NCBI GenBank assembly: GCA_016178435.1
Contig: JACOTK010000159.1
Span: forward strand, 1 to 23,764
Reading direction: 5' to 3'
From: Actinomycetota bacterium
GTDB taxonomy: Bacteria; Actinomycetota; Acidimicrobiia; Acidimicrobiales; CADCSY01
Length of the DNA stretch: 23,764 bases
Shown here: piece after piece, positions 1 through 6,703 of the stretch
Layout: each line of letters starts with the position of its first letter
Position numbering within the stretch: position 1 is the first letter of the stretch
Position numbers and translations under genes: made by a program
The notes under the pieces: generated by a model
Database searches by the model: none
What the model saw: only the letters and a program-made list of their open reading frames with translations
Told to the model about the DNA's origin: nothing

Positions 1-1
1 C

Positions 2-103
2 AGGGGCATCCTCGACACCATGATCGTCGACGACGCCCGCCGTTCCAGCCTCGACGAGGTCACCGACTGGACCCTCTGGGCCGACAAGGTCATCACGTTC
101 TGA
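2..103 (+). CDS. 3' end of an unidentified protein (partial)
   Basis: An open frame enters from the left edge and ends at TGA 101-103; only the last 33 residues are visible. The tail contains DEVTDWTLWADKVITF and shows no diagnostic motif. It ends 32 nt before the vapB start on the same strand, so it is the upstream neighbour of that module. I do not recognise the family. It could belong to another defence or modification protein, but nothing here proves that. Confidence 0.5.
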   Translation, partial: RGILDTMIVDDARRSSLDEVTDWTLWADKVITF

Positions 104-122
104 CGCGATCCACCCGTGTTGG

Positions 123-130
123 TATGCTGG
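123..130 (+). promoter_or_regulatory. -10-like TATGCTGG box just upstream of vapB
   Basis: TATGCTGG ends 5 nt before the ATG at 136. The same octamer lies 4 nt before the starts at 11888 (+) and 11304 (-), each time in front of an antitoxin gene. If TATGCT is the -10 hexamer, transcription would begin at or next to the start codon, giving a leaderless mRNA. No ribosome site is visible before this ATG, which agrees. The promoter role is inferred. Confidence 0.45.
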
Positions 131-135
131 CGTAC

Positions 136-363
136 ATGAAGCGGACATCGGTGAAGTTGCCTGACGACCTCGACGCCCAACTCCGCCATGAGGCCGAGCG
201 GCGCGGTGTCACGATCGCGGCGATCACGCGCGAGGCGCTCGAGGCGCACCTCGGCCGGGACGGCGGGCGGCGACGACTCCTGGCGGCAGGCGCCGGAAGG
301 AGTGGTTGTTCCGATATCTCCGAGCGCATCGAGGAGATCCTCCGGGCGGAGGCCCGGTCATAG
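136..363 (+). CDS. vapB: VapB-type ribbon-helix-helix antitoxin
   Basis: This 75-residue protein has an N-terminal ribbon-helix-helix DNA-binding fold: the strand MKRTSVKLPDDLDAQL is followed by two helices (residues about 10-38). The C-terminal tail, with DISERIEEILRAEA, fits the segment by which VapB antitoxins occupy the toxin groove. I prefer ATG 136 over an in-frame ATG at 124, because 136 begins the canonical RHH strand and 124 lies inside the putative -10 box. The stop TAG at 361-363 falls at the beginning of the PIN toxin homology, as expected of a coupled TA pair. It should neutralise the downstream VapC and repress its own promoter. The 3' end of this gene reappears at 2908-2952 in the decayed copy. 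Confidence 0.85.
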   Translation: MKRTSVKLPDDLDAQLRHEAERRGVTIAAITREALEAHLGRDGGRRRLLAAGAGRSGCSDISERIEEILRAEARS

Positions 364-773
364 GGCTTGTCGTTGACGCCGGGCCCCTCTATGCCTACGT
401 CGATGCCGACGATCGCCACCACCGGGCGTGCCTGGATCTTCTTGAGACCCACCCCGGCCCCCTGCTCGTGCCCACGTTGGTGGTGACCGAGGTGGCCTAT
501 CTCGTGGCCAACCGGCTCGGCCCCGATGCAGAAGCCCGCTTTCTCGGCGACCTTGCGAGTGGCAACCTCATCGCCGAATCGCCTGCTCCACAGGATTGGC
601 TCCGCATGGCCGAGCTGGTCAGTCGCTATCGAGACCTGCCGCTCGGCACGGTCGACGCATCGGTCGTCGCAGCGTGCGAGCGATTGGGCATCACCGAGGT
701 TGCCACCCTTGACCACCGGCACTTCATGATCGTTCGCCCCACCCATGTCGAGGCCTTTTCCCTGCTCCCGTAG
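306..773 (+). CDS. vapC: VapC PIN-domain ribonuclease toxin
   Basis: This is a PIN-domain RNase toxin partnered with the VapB just upstream. The four conserved acidic positions are present: D in GLVVDAGPLYAY, E in VVTEVAYLV, D in LGTVDASVVAACERLG and D in VATLDHRHF. The core starts around 360, giving about 137 residues, a normal VapC length. The start is odd. The only standard initiator in frame is TTG 306, which would add an unneeded 18-residue tail overlapping vapB. A GGAGG at 348-352 sits 7 nt before ATA 360, so initiation at a rare ATA codon, coupled to vapB termination, is possible. The gene ends at TAG 771-773. A deleted second copy lies at 2952-3029. Confidence 0.85.
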   Translation: MFRYLRAHRGDPPGGGPVIGLVVDAGPLYAYVDADDRHHRACLDLLETHPGPLLVPTLVVTEVAYLVANRLGPDAEARFLGDLASGNLIAESPAPQDWLRMAELVSRYRDLPLGTVDASVVAACERLGITEVATLDHRHFMIVRPTHVEAFSLLP

Positions 774-826
774 TGCCTTCGAGGGGGTCCGACGGGTGCG
801 TCGAAAGAGTTCTTGAGTGTGCCGGC

Positions 827-1012
827 TTGCACCGGTCAGATTCCTGTCAGGTGGTCCCGCGGGACCACCTGTCTCCCTCGGTCAGGTCCGGGAAGTGGCC
901 TGTCTCAAGAAGCGGGGCTCGACCCCTGACGGGCGCCGTGCGTCGTGGGGTCTCGGGCCAACGGTCTGCCGCAGGGCGGCGTGCGCTTTCGGGACCTCAG
1001 GCGACGACGACG
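827..1012. repeat. Direct repeat arm, copy 1 (about 185 bp)
   Basis: This stretch recurs at 3035-3218 with only a few mismatches and one single-base indel. It begins 54 nt after the vapC stop and contains a 24-bp perfect palindrome (848-871) and a 29-bp element at 885-913 (GGTCCGGGAAGTGGCCTGTC onwards) that also occurs at 22165-22193. I see no gene in 774-1126. The remainder holds only a weak inverted repeat (ATGCCGA...TCGGCAT, around 1066-1092) beyond the end of the HEPN gene. Confidence 0.85.
848..871. repeat. 24-bp perfect palindrome, copy 1
   Basis: The two 12-nt halves, CAGGTGGTCCCG and its exact reverse complement, abut with no spacer. It lies 75 nt downstream of the vapC stop. As RNA it could form a GC-rich hairpin but has no U-tract, so it is not a classical intrinsic terminator. 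An identical copy is at 3056-3079. A half-site, GTGGTCCCGCGG, recurs at 22089-22100. A dimeric protein-binding site is equally possible. Confidence 0.8.
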
Positions 1013-1126
1013 AGAGCCGAGAGCTGTTTCGTTGCGACGACGAGAAGATGCTTGCATCATGGAAGCATGCCGAATGTCGTCGAATATCGGCATTTCGTGG
1101 TCCGTTTTGTGGTCTGTCGGAGCCGA

Positions 1127-1597
1127 TCAGCGCTTCGTCGGGCCGGCCAGTTCGGCGGCGACCGCGTTGACGATCCGCTCGGCGAGATCGGCCGCCTGGT
1201 CGAGGTGCGCCTGGTCGAAGCGCTGCTGGGCGAAGTCCCCGTACTCGGCGTTGCCGCGGTCACGACGAAGACCGTCGAGCGCATCGAGGTCGTCGTCGGT
1301 GATGACGTGGCCGAGCACGTGGCGCGCGTACTCGATGACGATCCGACGAGCTCCGTCGCCCTTCTTCGGGCGGTAGCCAGTGGCGACCATGTGCGCGGTG
1401 ATCGACTTCCTCGCGGCGTCGTGGCAGCCTGCGATGGCGAAGGAAGGGGCGTCGGCTTGAACCTTGCGAGCTGCCTTGACGGTCGCCCGCGCGTCGTTGA
1501 TACGAGTGCCTGCAGCGGCCATGTCACCCCGGATCCGATCGAGGTCACGGGTGACTACGGCTTCGCGAAGCCACGTAACGGGGTCGGGTCGAATCAT
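1127..1597 (-). CDS. HEPN-domain toxin candidate (SAV_6107-like)
   Basis: This 156-residue, mostly helical protein has a C-terminal segment, LRRDRGNAEYGDF (residues about 110-122), that resembles the RNxxEY signature of HEPN proteins of the SAV_6107 type, rather than the classical RxxxxH. Its ATG (1597) overlaps the TGA of the upstream nucleotidyltransferase gene by 4 nt, the usual HEPN-MNT two-gene TA layout. HEPN toxins are generally RNases or targets of nucleotidyl transfer by the MNT partner; which applies here cannot be read from the sequence. The family assignment is from memory of motif and context, so moderate. Confidence 0.6.
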   Translation of the reverse strand: MIRPDPVTWLREAVVTRDLDRIRGDMAAAGTRINDARATVKAARKVQADAPSFAIAGCHDAARKSITAHMVATGYRPKKGDGARRIVIEYARHVLGHVITDDDLDALDGLRRDRGNAEYGDFAQQRFDQAHLDQAADLAERIVNAVAAELAGPTKR

Positions 1598-2199
1598 ATG
1601 GCGGTCCCGATCGGGACAGCCACTGGCACAAGCGCCCCGGAGCGGATCGTCTGGGTGAACCCGTCATCGGTGCTCTCCCACTGTTCGCGGCTGAGCACGA
1701 CCGGGTTCACCTCGAGGCCGATGCGAGTCTCTACCGACCGGCACGCAGATCGAACGGCGTTGAGGGGTGAAGTGCCAACGACGGCGACGTCGACATCAGC
1801 TGGGGGCGGGCCCGCGTGCCCGACGTATCGCTCGGCCCAGGAACCGAAGATCCACACCTCGTCGATCCCGCGCACATCCGCCAGCACCTCACCCAGCAAG
1901 GCGGGCACGCCCACCGTCTTGGCGAGCAGCGCTTGGAGATCCACCGCCCAGGGCAGGCTGCGGTTGGCATGCACGAGGCGCGTCCGGCCCACCATCTCGT
2001 CGAGCACGATCCCGTGCTCAGCGAGGCGCGCGAGCTCACGGCTCGCCGTTGCCTGAGCGACGTCTGCGCGTTCAGCGAGATCCCCGACGCTGAGGGCCTC
2101 GGTCTGCGGCGCGAACAGCACGCCCAGCAGCCGGAGCTGCTGGGCAGACCGAAAGATCGGCACGAGGGCGGGAGCGGATTCACTCACATCCTCGATCAT
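1594..2199 (-). CDS. HTH-MNT nucleotidyltransferase, antitoxin partner of HEPN
   Basis: About 201 residues with two domains. The N-terminal winged helix (residues about 18-75, including LSVGDLAERADVAQATASRE) resembles MarR/ArsR-type DNA-binding domains. The C-terminal minimal nucleotidyltransferase has IFGSWAERY (about 117-125) followed by ADVDVAVVG (about 134-142), the GSxxxR and DxD pieces of the pol-beta active site. I chose ATG 2199 over the upstream GTG at 2265 because 2199 lies within a near-palindrome that looks like its operator, and 2265 runs into the neighbouring integrase remnant. The gene is translationally coupled to the HEPN gene. It probably neutralises HEPN by nucleotidylation and binds its own promoter through the HTH. 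Confidence 0.75.
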   Translation of the reverse strand: MIEDVSESAPALVPIFRSAQQLRLLGVLFAPQTEALSVGDLAERADVAQATASRELARLAEHGIVLDEMVGRTRLVHANRSLPWAVDLQALLAKTVGVPALLGEVLADVRGIDEVWIFGSWAERYVGHAGPPPADVDVAVVGTSPLNAVRSACRSVETRIGLEVNPVVLSREQWESTDDGFTQTIRSGALVPVAVPIGTAI

Positions 2200-2208
2200 A
2201 TCATCGAG
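2191..2208. promoter_or_regulatory. Near-palindromic operator over the MNT start
   Basis: CTCGATCATATCATCGAG is symmetric except for one pair of positions around the ATAT centre, and it spans the ATG at 2199. A plausible -10 (TATTAC on the minus strand) lies about 25 nt upstream. The site suits autorepression by the HTH of the HTH-MNT protein; this is inferred. Confidence 0.4.
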
Positions 2209-2794
2209 AGTGTGGATGTAATAGGTCAGCGCAGCGCCACGACTGAGGCGGGCCCGCGTCCACATGCGAGTCCCGTGCCTCCCGGAACACGTCGTCGAGT
2301 CGCTCGGTGAGCGCCTCGGCGAGGGACGGGAACAGATGGCCGTAGATGTCCATCGTGACCGAGATGGATGAGTGGCCCAGGCGCTCTTGGATGACCTTGG
2401 GGTGCGCGCCGAGCTCGATCAACAGGGACACGCTGGTGTGCCTGAGGTCGTGAACCCGCAGTCCGGCAGGCAGCCCGGCGGCCTCGGCAGCCGGACGGAG
2501 GAAGCGCTTCAGGAGCAGGTCCCGGCGAAGCGGCCCGCCGCGAGGAGCGGTGAACACGTAGTCGTCGGGTGACGGAAGACGTCCTCGCTCCTGGGCGCGG
2601 AGCGTCAGGAGCTCCCCGAGGTCCTCGCACATCGAGCGCGGCAGTCCCACCGTTCACCGGGCGTAACCCTTGGTCGGGCCGACCTCGGTGCGACCGCTGA
2701 TGACCGTCAGCGCCTCGGCGACCTCGACCGTGCCCTTGACCAGGTTCAGGCGTCCGACGCGCAGGCCGCAGATCTCGCTAGGGTCGACTACCAG
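2201..2794 (-). pseudogene. Truncated, nonsense-interrupted tyrosine integrase
   Basis: The reading frame encodes the C-terminal catalytic half of a phage/ICE-type tyrosine recombinase: EICGLRVGRLNLVKG, then GPTKGYAR, then LPRSMCEDLGELL, then LRVHDLRHTSVSL, RLGHSSISVTMDIYGHL and an ALTERLDDVF tail. The HxxR, LGH and terminal Tyr signatures are intact. Two lesions are visible. TGA at 2654-2656 replaces what should be an Arg codon between GYAR and TVGLPR, in the same frame on both sides. The 5' part, including the arm-binding and core-binding domains and the first catalytic Arg (expected just before EICGLR), is missing at about 2775-2794. Full integrases of this type are about 350-400 residues. 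It is a relic of the element that brought or bordered the island. Confidence 0.8.
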
Positions 2795-2907
2795 TCATGA
2801 GACGCCACAGGTATGGCGCCTGGGCAAGGGGCCATGAGGGACAAAGCCAGTATTTCGCCCCTTCGGCTTCAGGGGTCGACTGGTTCACCTGGAGATGTGG
2901 CACTGTA

Positions 2908-3029
2908 ATCTCCGAGCGCATCGAGGAGATCCTCCGGGCGGAGGCCCGGTCATAGGGCTTGTCGTTGACGCCGGTCACCTGGACCTGCCGCTCGGCACGG
3001 TCGACGCATCGGTCGTCGCAGCGTGCGAG
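2908..3029 (+). pseudogene. Decayed second copy of the 136-773 vapBC region
   Basis: Positions 2908-2974 are identical to 316-382 (end of vapB, start of vapC), and 2982-3029 are identical to 633-680 (the vapC segment with LPLGTVDASVVAACE). Relative to the intact copy, 250 bp (383-632) are replaced by 7 nt, and 146 bp (681-826) by 5 nt, before the match resumes at 3035. The PIN fold is destroyed. The preceding 2795-2907 shows no gene and only the integrase break point. Confidence 0.85.
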
Positions 3030-3034
3030 CTGGA

Positions 3035-3218
3035 TTGCACCGGTCAGATTCCTGTCAGGTGGTCCCGCGGGACCACCTGTCTCCCTCGGTCAGGTCCGGG
3101 AAGTGGCCTGTCTCAAGAAGCGGGGCTCGACCCCTGACGGGCGCCGTGCGTCGTGCGGTCTCGGGCCAACGGTCTGTCGCAGGGCGGCGTGCGCTTCGGG
3201 ACCTCAGGTGACGACGAG
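3035..3218. repeat. Direct repeat arm, copy 2
   Basis: This copy of 827-1012 contains the same 24-bp palindrome (3056-3079) and the 29-bp element (3093-3121). It ends about 16 nt before the ATG of the defence-like operon, so it supplies that operon's immediate upstream sequence. Together with 2908-3029 it forms a shrunken duplicate of the whole 316-1012 block on the far side of the HEPN-MNT/integrase segment. Confidence 0.85.
3056..3079. repeat. 24-bp perfect palindrome, copy 2
   Basis: Identical to the palindrome at 848-871. Here it sits 155 nt upstream of the first gene of the five-gene operon, where it could act as a promoter-proximal hairpin or a dimer-binding site. Confidence 0.8.
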
Positions 3219-3234
3219 GATAGAGTCGAGCGCT

Positions 3235-5004
3235 ATGGCGAGTGGCTGTGTGCCGGCGGTGGTCGGCGACATCTTTCGTCCCTGCGATGCTCTGCCCGCC
3301 GACACGAGGCTGGCGATCGCAAGGGTTGTCGCGGCGCCTGGCTCGCGGCCTGCGGTGCTGCACGGCGAGTTGGCTGCTGCTCCGTTGCCCACGAGCCGTT
3401 TCAGTGCCGATCAGGTGGTGGCTCGGATCATCTCGGGGTGTTCTCGCCGCGTGATCGCCACGATCGCCGAGCTTCGCCTCGATCAGGTGGTGCCCGCGCT
3501 CGCCGGCATGGACGGGGGCCCTGCGGCGCCGGCATGTCCCGCTCGCCTCCTCGGCCTTCTCGACCAACAGGGGTGTCGGCACTGGAGCGATCTGGGCCCG
3601 CTCCAAATCGCTGCTCTCAGCAGTTGGCGCGGCGCAGGCTCGGCCACGGTTGCCTCCCTGCTCGGCGTCGCGATGGACGTTGCGCTCGACGTTCTGTGCC
3701 CCCAACCCGGTGACATCGAGCTCGACAGGGCGCCGGTGAGCGCATCCGATCCGGCGCCTCCTGCGGTGTTGGCATCGCTGGATCAGATCCTCGGAGGTGT
3801 CGGTGACGACCGCTGCCGCGTGACCTTCGAGTTGCTCGACCTACCGCTCACGCAAATCCCTTCGGCCATCTTGGTGGCCGGTTCCCTCGACATCTCGGGT
3901 GAGCAGATCCGACGGCTGAGGTCTCGCGGCCGGGCACGGGCGCGTGCCGCCTTCGATGCTCTCCCCGAGGACCACCCGCTCCGCGGTGCTCGTGCGACCG
4001 TCAGGGAAGGGCTCGGCGCCGCCGCCCCCGTTGGGGCACTCGACGCCGTGCTCGCCGGGCTGGGTCTTCCATCGCATCTCGACACACGCTCGCAGCTCCT
4101 GGTCCATCTCGCCGGCCCGTACCGCCCGGTCAAGGGCCATCGAGGGTGGATGGCGACCGATGCACGGGCGCTCACCACTGCCACCGACTCGCTGTTGGGT
4201 GAGGACGGGGGGGTTCGTCCTATTGATCAGGTGCTCAAGGAGCTCGACATGGTCGGGCTGCACGCAGGCTACGCCGAGGCCTGGATCCTTGACCAACCGG
4301 TCCGTCTCGTCGCCGACCTCGTGGTGCTCACGGCCGGTGCAGCGGTCGTCGTGGCCGAGCGTGCGCTCAACGCCATGGGCTCGTCGATGACCATCGACGA
4401 GCTTGCAGCCTGGATCGTGCCGATCAACGCCACGGAGCCGATCAACGCCACGGAGAAGAACCGACGCCGACCGGGGGACCCCCGGGTCCCCGTTTCCGAC
4501 CAGATGAGGCGATCACTCATCGCCGACCGTCGATTTCGCCGAGTGGCCCCTGAGACGTGGGAGCTCGCCGAATGGGGTGGAACGCCGTACCTCGACGACG
4601 ACGACACGCACGACGACCTCGCCACTCACGACTACGACGACACGCACGACGACGACATGAACGACGGTCACCGCTGCAGCGCCGACTCGGAGGGCATCTG
4701 GCGACTTGCCATCGAGATCACCGCGGAGGTGCTGGCGGGTGCGACCGGCGCCGTGCCGCATCGCCTCGCCAAGGCGCTGGGTCTGGAGCCGGACAAACAG
4801 CTCACGTTCGCCGGCAGGTACGGTCCGGTGATGCTCACCCACGACATGACCCAGCCCCTCCGCGGGTCGGTGCGCCCGATCGCCCTGGCGGCGGGCTGCG
4901 TCATCGGTGACACCCTCGTCCTCGGATTCTGTCCGTCCGGCCGCGAGCTGATCGTCGAGCGCCATCCGCCGGACGGCCGGCCCTTTGGTTTCCCGTCCAC
5001 CTGA
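3235..5004 (+). CDS. Operon gene A: multi-HTH protein with sigma-r4-like and HARE-like regions
   Basis: The protein has 589 residues from ATG 3235 (GAGGA 14 nt upstream; the frame is open further 5' but only through the decayed repeat). It shows several DNA-binding-like segments. Residues 104-150 look like an RNAP alpha-CTD/HhH unit (WRGAGSATVASLLGV). Residues 213-238 (LDISGEQIRRLRSRGRARAR) resemble the sigma-70 region-4 recognition helix. Residues 384-448 (SMTIDELAAWI ... LIADRRFRRVAPETWELAEW) match the HARE-HTH pattern seen in RNAP delta. An 18-bp tandem duplication encodes INATEP twice (about 397-408), and an Asp/His-rich linker covers 453-477. The C-terminal 100 residues are unassigned. 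It leads the operon and is probably its DNA-sensing or regulatory subunit. I know no named family with this full layout. Confidence 0.75.
   Translation: MASGCVPAVVGDIFRPCDALPADTRLAIARVVAAPGSRPAVLHGELAAAPLPTSRFSADQVVARIISGCSRRVIATIAELRLDQVVPALAGMDGGPAAPACPARLLGLLDQQGCRHWSDLGPLQIAALSSWRGAGSATVASLLGVAMDVALDVLCPQPGDIELDRAPVSASDPAPPAVLASLDQILGGVGDDRCRVTFELLDLPLTQIPSAILVAGSLDISGEQIRRLRSRGRARARAAFDALPEDHPLRGARATVREGLGAAAPVGALDAVLAGLGLPSHLDTRSQLLVHLAGPYRPVKGHRGWMATDARALTTATDSLLGEDGGVRPIDQVLKELDMVGLHAGYAEAWILDQPVRLVADLVVLTAGAAVVVAERALNAMGSSMTIDELAAWIVPINATEPINATEKNRRRPGDPRVPVSDQMRRSLIADRRFRRVAPETWELAEWGGTPYLDDDDTHDDLATHDYDDTHDDDMNDGHRCSADSEGIWRLAIEITAEVLAGATGAVPHRLAKALGLEPDKQLTFAGRYGPVMLTHDMTQPLRGSVRPIALAAGCVIGDTLVLGFCPSGRELIVERHPPDGRPFGFPST
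4420..4455 (+). repeat. 18-bp tandem duplication inside gene A
   Basis: CCGATCAACGCCACGGAG occurs twice in succession (4420-4437, 4438-4455) without mismatch and encodes INATEP/INATEK within the HARE-like region. A related imperfect repeat of Asp/His/Thr codons follows (about 4594-4655), in which CGACGACACGCACGACGAC is found twice. Confidence 0.9.
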
Positions 5005-5037
5005 ACCCGTCCACCTGAACCCGTCCACCTGAACCCG
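4992..5037 (+). repeat. 14-bp tandem repeat, three copies, across the gene A stop
   Basis: CCCGTCCACCTGAA is repeated three times (4992-5005, 5006-5019, 5020-5033) and followed by CCCG. The TGA stop of gene A is within the first unit, so each unit carries a potential TGA. Fourteen is not a multiple of three, but expansion here changes only the A-B spacer. The GGAAG ribosome site of gene B begins at its end. Confidence 0.9.
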
Positions 5038-5051
5038 GAAGTGTGCCACCC

Positions 5052-5831
5052 ATGACAGATACCAGCCTCGAATCGGCTCTCAGCGCTATTGAGCGTGAAG
5101 CCGACACCGCCGTGCGATCGCTCGCAGCCGCCCTCAAGGAGGCCAAGAAGGTCAAGGCCGCCGCCGCCACCGGCCATGTTCGCGAGCTTCGCCAGGCGCT
5201 CAACACCACGGCCCAGCTCGCCAACCAGGCAGCGGACGCGGCGACCTTGTTGGAGGAGGGCTGGACCTTCGACGAGGAACGCCATTTCGCCGGAGGAGCG
5301 TTCGCCAAGGAGATCCTGGCCCTGGCCGCCGAGGAGGGGGTGGCGGTGTTCGAGTCCGACGATCGGCTCCTCAGCTACCCGGCGATCGTCGTGATCTCCC
5401 CAGCTGATGTCACGGTGGTGATCGACAAGAAGAAGGAGCGCCGTGTCCGTCCGACGGTGCTCGTCGCGACGCTCAAGGCGCTGCAGTCACGGGGGCCGAA
5501 GTTCAAGGCCGAGGCATTCCTCGAGGCTCTGGCCGGCGCCTACGATCACGTGGTGGCCAAACGTGACCTGCGACCCGGCGCCACCGTCAAGCTGGCTGAC
5601 ATCTACAGCGTGCTCACGTTGCTTCCCGGGTCCGGCCGCGACTACACCAAACAGGAGTTCGCCCGCGACCTCTACCTCCTTGACCAGAGTGGCGTGACGA
5701 CCACCCGGGACAGGCGCACGTTGTCGCTCCCGGCCAGCGCGCTCACGCGCGGCTCGGGCGTGCTGACCACCGTCGCCCGCTCCGGCCAGGAGAAGGTCTA
5801 CGCCGGGATGAGCCTTGGCGGTCAGGCGTGA
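5052..5831 (+). CDS. Operon gene B: coiled-coil protein of unknown family
   Basis: A 259-residue soluble protein with no signal peptide or membrane segment. Residues 1-80 are Ala/Lys/Glu-rich and likely a long helix or coiled coil. The rest is mixed alpha/beta, with VFESDDRLLSYPAIVVIS, an acidic/basic patch VIDKKKERRVRPTVL, and SGRDYTKQEFARDLYLLDQS, which looks like a winged-helix recognition element. I chose ATG 5052 (GGAAG about 10 nt upstream) over GTG 5043. Its TGA overlaps the GTG of gene C by 4 nt, so B and C are translationally coupled and probably interact. I do not recognise the family and assign no catalytic function. Confidence 0.75.
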   Translation: MTDTSLESALSAIEREADTAVRSLAAALKEAKKVKAAAATGHVRELRQALNTTAQLANQAADAATLLEEGWTFDEERHFAGGAFAKEILALAAEEGVAVFESDDRLLSYPAIVVISPADVTVVIDKKKERRVRPTVLVATLKALQSRGPKFKAEAFLEALAGAYDHVVAKRDLRPGATVKLADIYSVLTLLPGSGRDYTKQEFARDLYLLDQSGVTTTRDRRTLSLPASALTRGSGVLTTVARSGQEKVYAGMSLGGQA

Positions 5832-6703
5832 TCGCCACCGAGGTGTATGCCGATTTCCTCGATGAGGAGTACCTGCGCACCTACATCGCCGGCGGCGGCG
5901 CCGCCGTCAAGCTTGTCGTCGCCGCCGATGACGAACAGTCCCGGCACTTCAGCGAGAACGTGAGGCAACGAGCGCTGCTCGACGGCTACGTGGTCGCACG
6001 GGTCGATGCCGTCAACACGCGGATCCACATGATGGATCAGGTGTTCTTCGAGGTGGCGCGCCAGGTGGACTGGGATGGTCTCGCGGCGAGCGCCGTGCGT
6101 TCGGCTCTCGCCGCCGCCGGTTACCCCGTCGCCGACGACAGCGCCGACATCACCGTCGAGGCCGTCGCCGGCCGCTACGACGTCGACCCACACGAGCTGT
6201 CGCGTGATGTCAATCGCCAATTGCAACAACGCATCGGCCGCGACTTCGCCATGGTGGCGGAGTTTCGCGTCGCGATGCTCCGCCTGTGTCAGGCCCTGCT
6301 CGCCACCGGACAGGTCACCGAGGCCGAGCGCGCCGCGGTGAGCGATTGGCTCCGCGGCGAGCTGCGCCAAATCTCGCTGCTGAGGTCCGCCCTGATCTTT
6401 CGTCGAGTGGGGCGACACAACGCCCGTCAGCTCCTGTTCTCGCTCGCCCACTGGGTCTCGGTCCAGGGTCACGCAGGACTGGTCCTCGAGCTCGACGTGC
6501 GACGTCTCGGATTCGCCCGCCGGCCACGCCCGGAGGAACGGGTGGGCAACTACTACACCAAGGCGGCGGCTCCCGAGTTCCTCACCGACCCCGGCCGCGG
6601 CATCGACGCCTATCAGGCGCTCAAGCTTCGCATCTTCGACGAGGTACGCGACCGTCGGCGCGACAACCCGTACTCCTCTCTTGTGCGATTGGGGACACCA
6701 TGA
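5828..6703 (+). CDS. Operon gene C: BrxD/DUF2791-like ATPase relative lacking a P-loop
   Basis: A 291-residue protein starting at GTG 5828. The N-terminus EYLRTYIAGGGAAVKLVVA (about 14-32) aligns with the strand leading into the Walker A loop of BREX-type BrxD/DUF2791 ATPases, and is followed by the usual ALLDGYVVARVDAVN strand (about 49-63). Where GxxGxGK(S/T) should be, the sequence reads AADDEQSRHF, so nucleotide hydrolysis is unlikely. The C-terminal RHNARQLLFSLAHWVSVQGHAGLVLELDVRRL could be the Walker B strand region, with LELD in place of LLDE. It overlaps B by 4 nt and D by 4 nt (ATGA). I infer a pseudo-ATPase that pairs with D. The relationship to D is by pattern only and would need structure-based comparison. 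Confidence 0.65.
   Translation: MIATEVYADFLDEEYLRTYIAGGGAAVKLVVAADDEQSRHFSENVRQRALLDGYVVARVDAVNTRIHMMDQVFFEVARQVDWDGLAASAVRSALAAAGYPVADDSADITVEAVAGRYDVDPHELSRDVNRQLQQRIGRDFAMVAEFRVAMLRLCQALLATGQVTEAERAAVSDWLRGELRQISLLRSALIFRRVGRHNARQLLFSLAHWVSVQGHAGLVLELDVRRLGFARRPRPEERVGNYYTKAAAPEFLTDPGRGIDAYQALKLRIFDEVRDRRRDNPYSSLVRLGTP

Noticed and set aside
885..960. GC-rich paired segments resembling a tRNA
   Set aside because: No cloverleaf, no T-loop GTTCGA pattern in the right place and no CCA-compatible acceptor stem.
773..2056. Long plus-strand open frame over the HEPN-MNT region
   Set aside because: Its translation is Arg/Ser/Thr-rich with no domain pattern, and it is antisense to two coupled genes with clear motifs.
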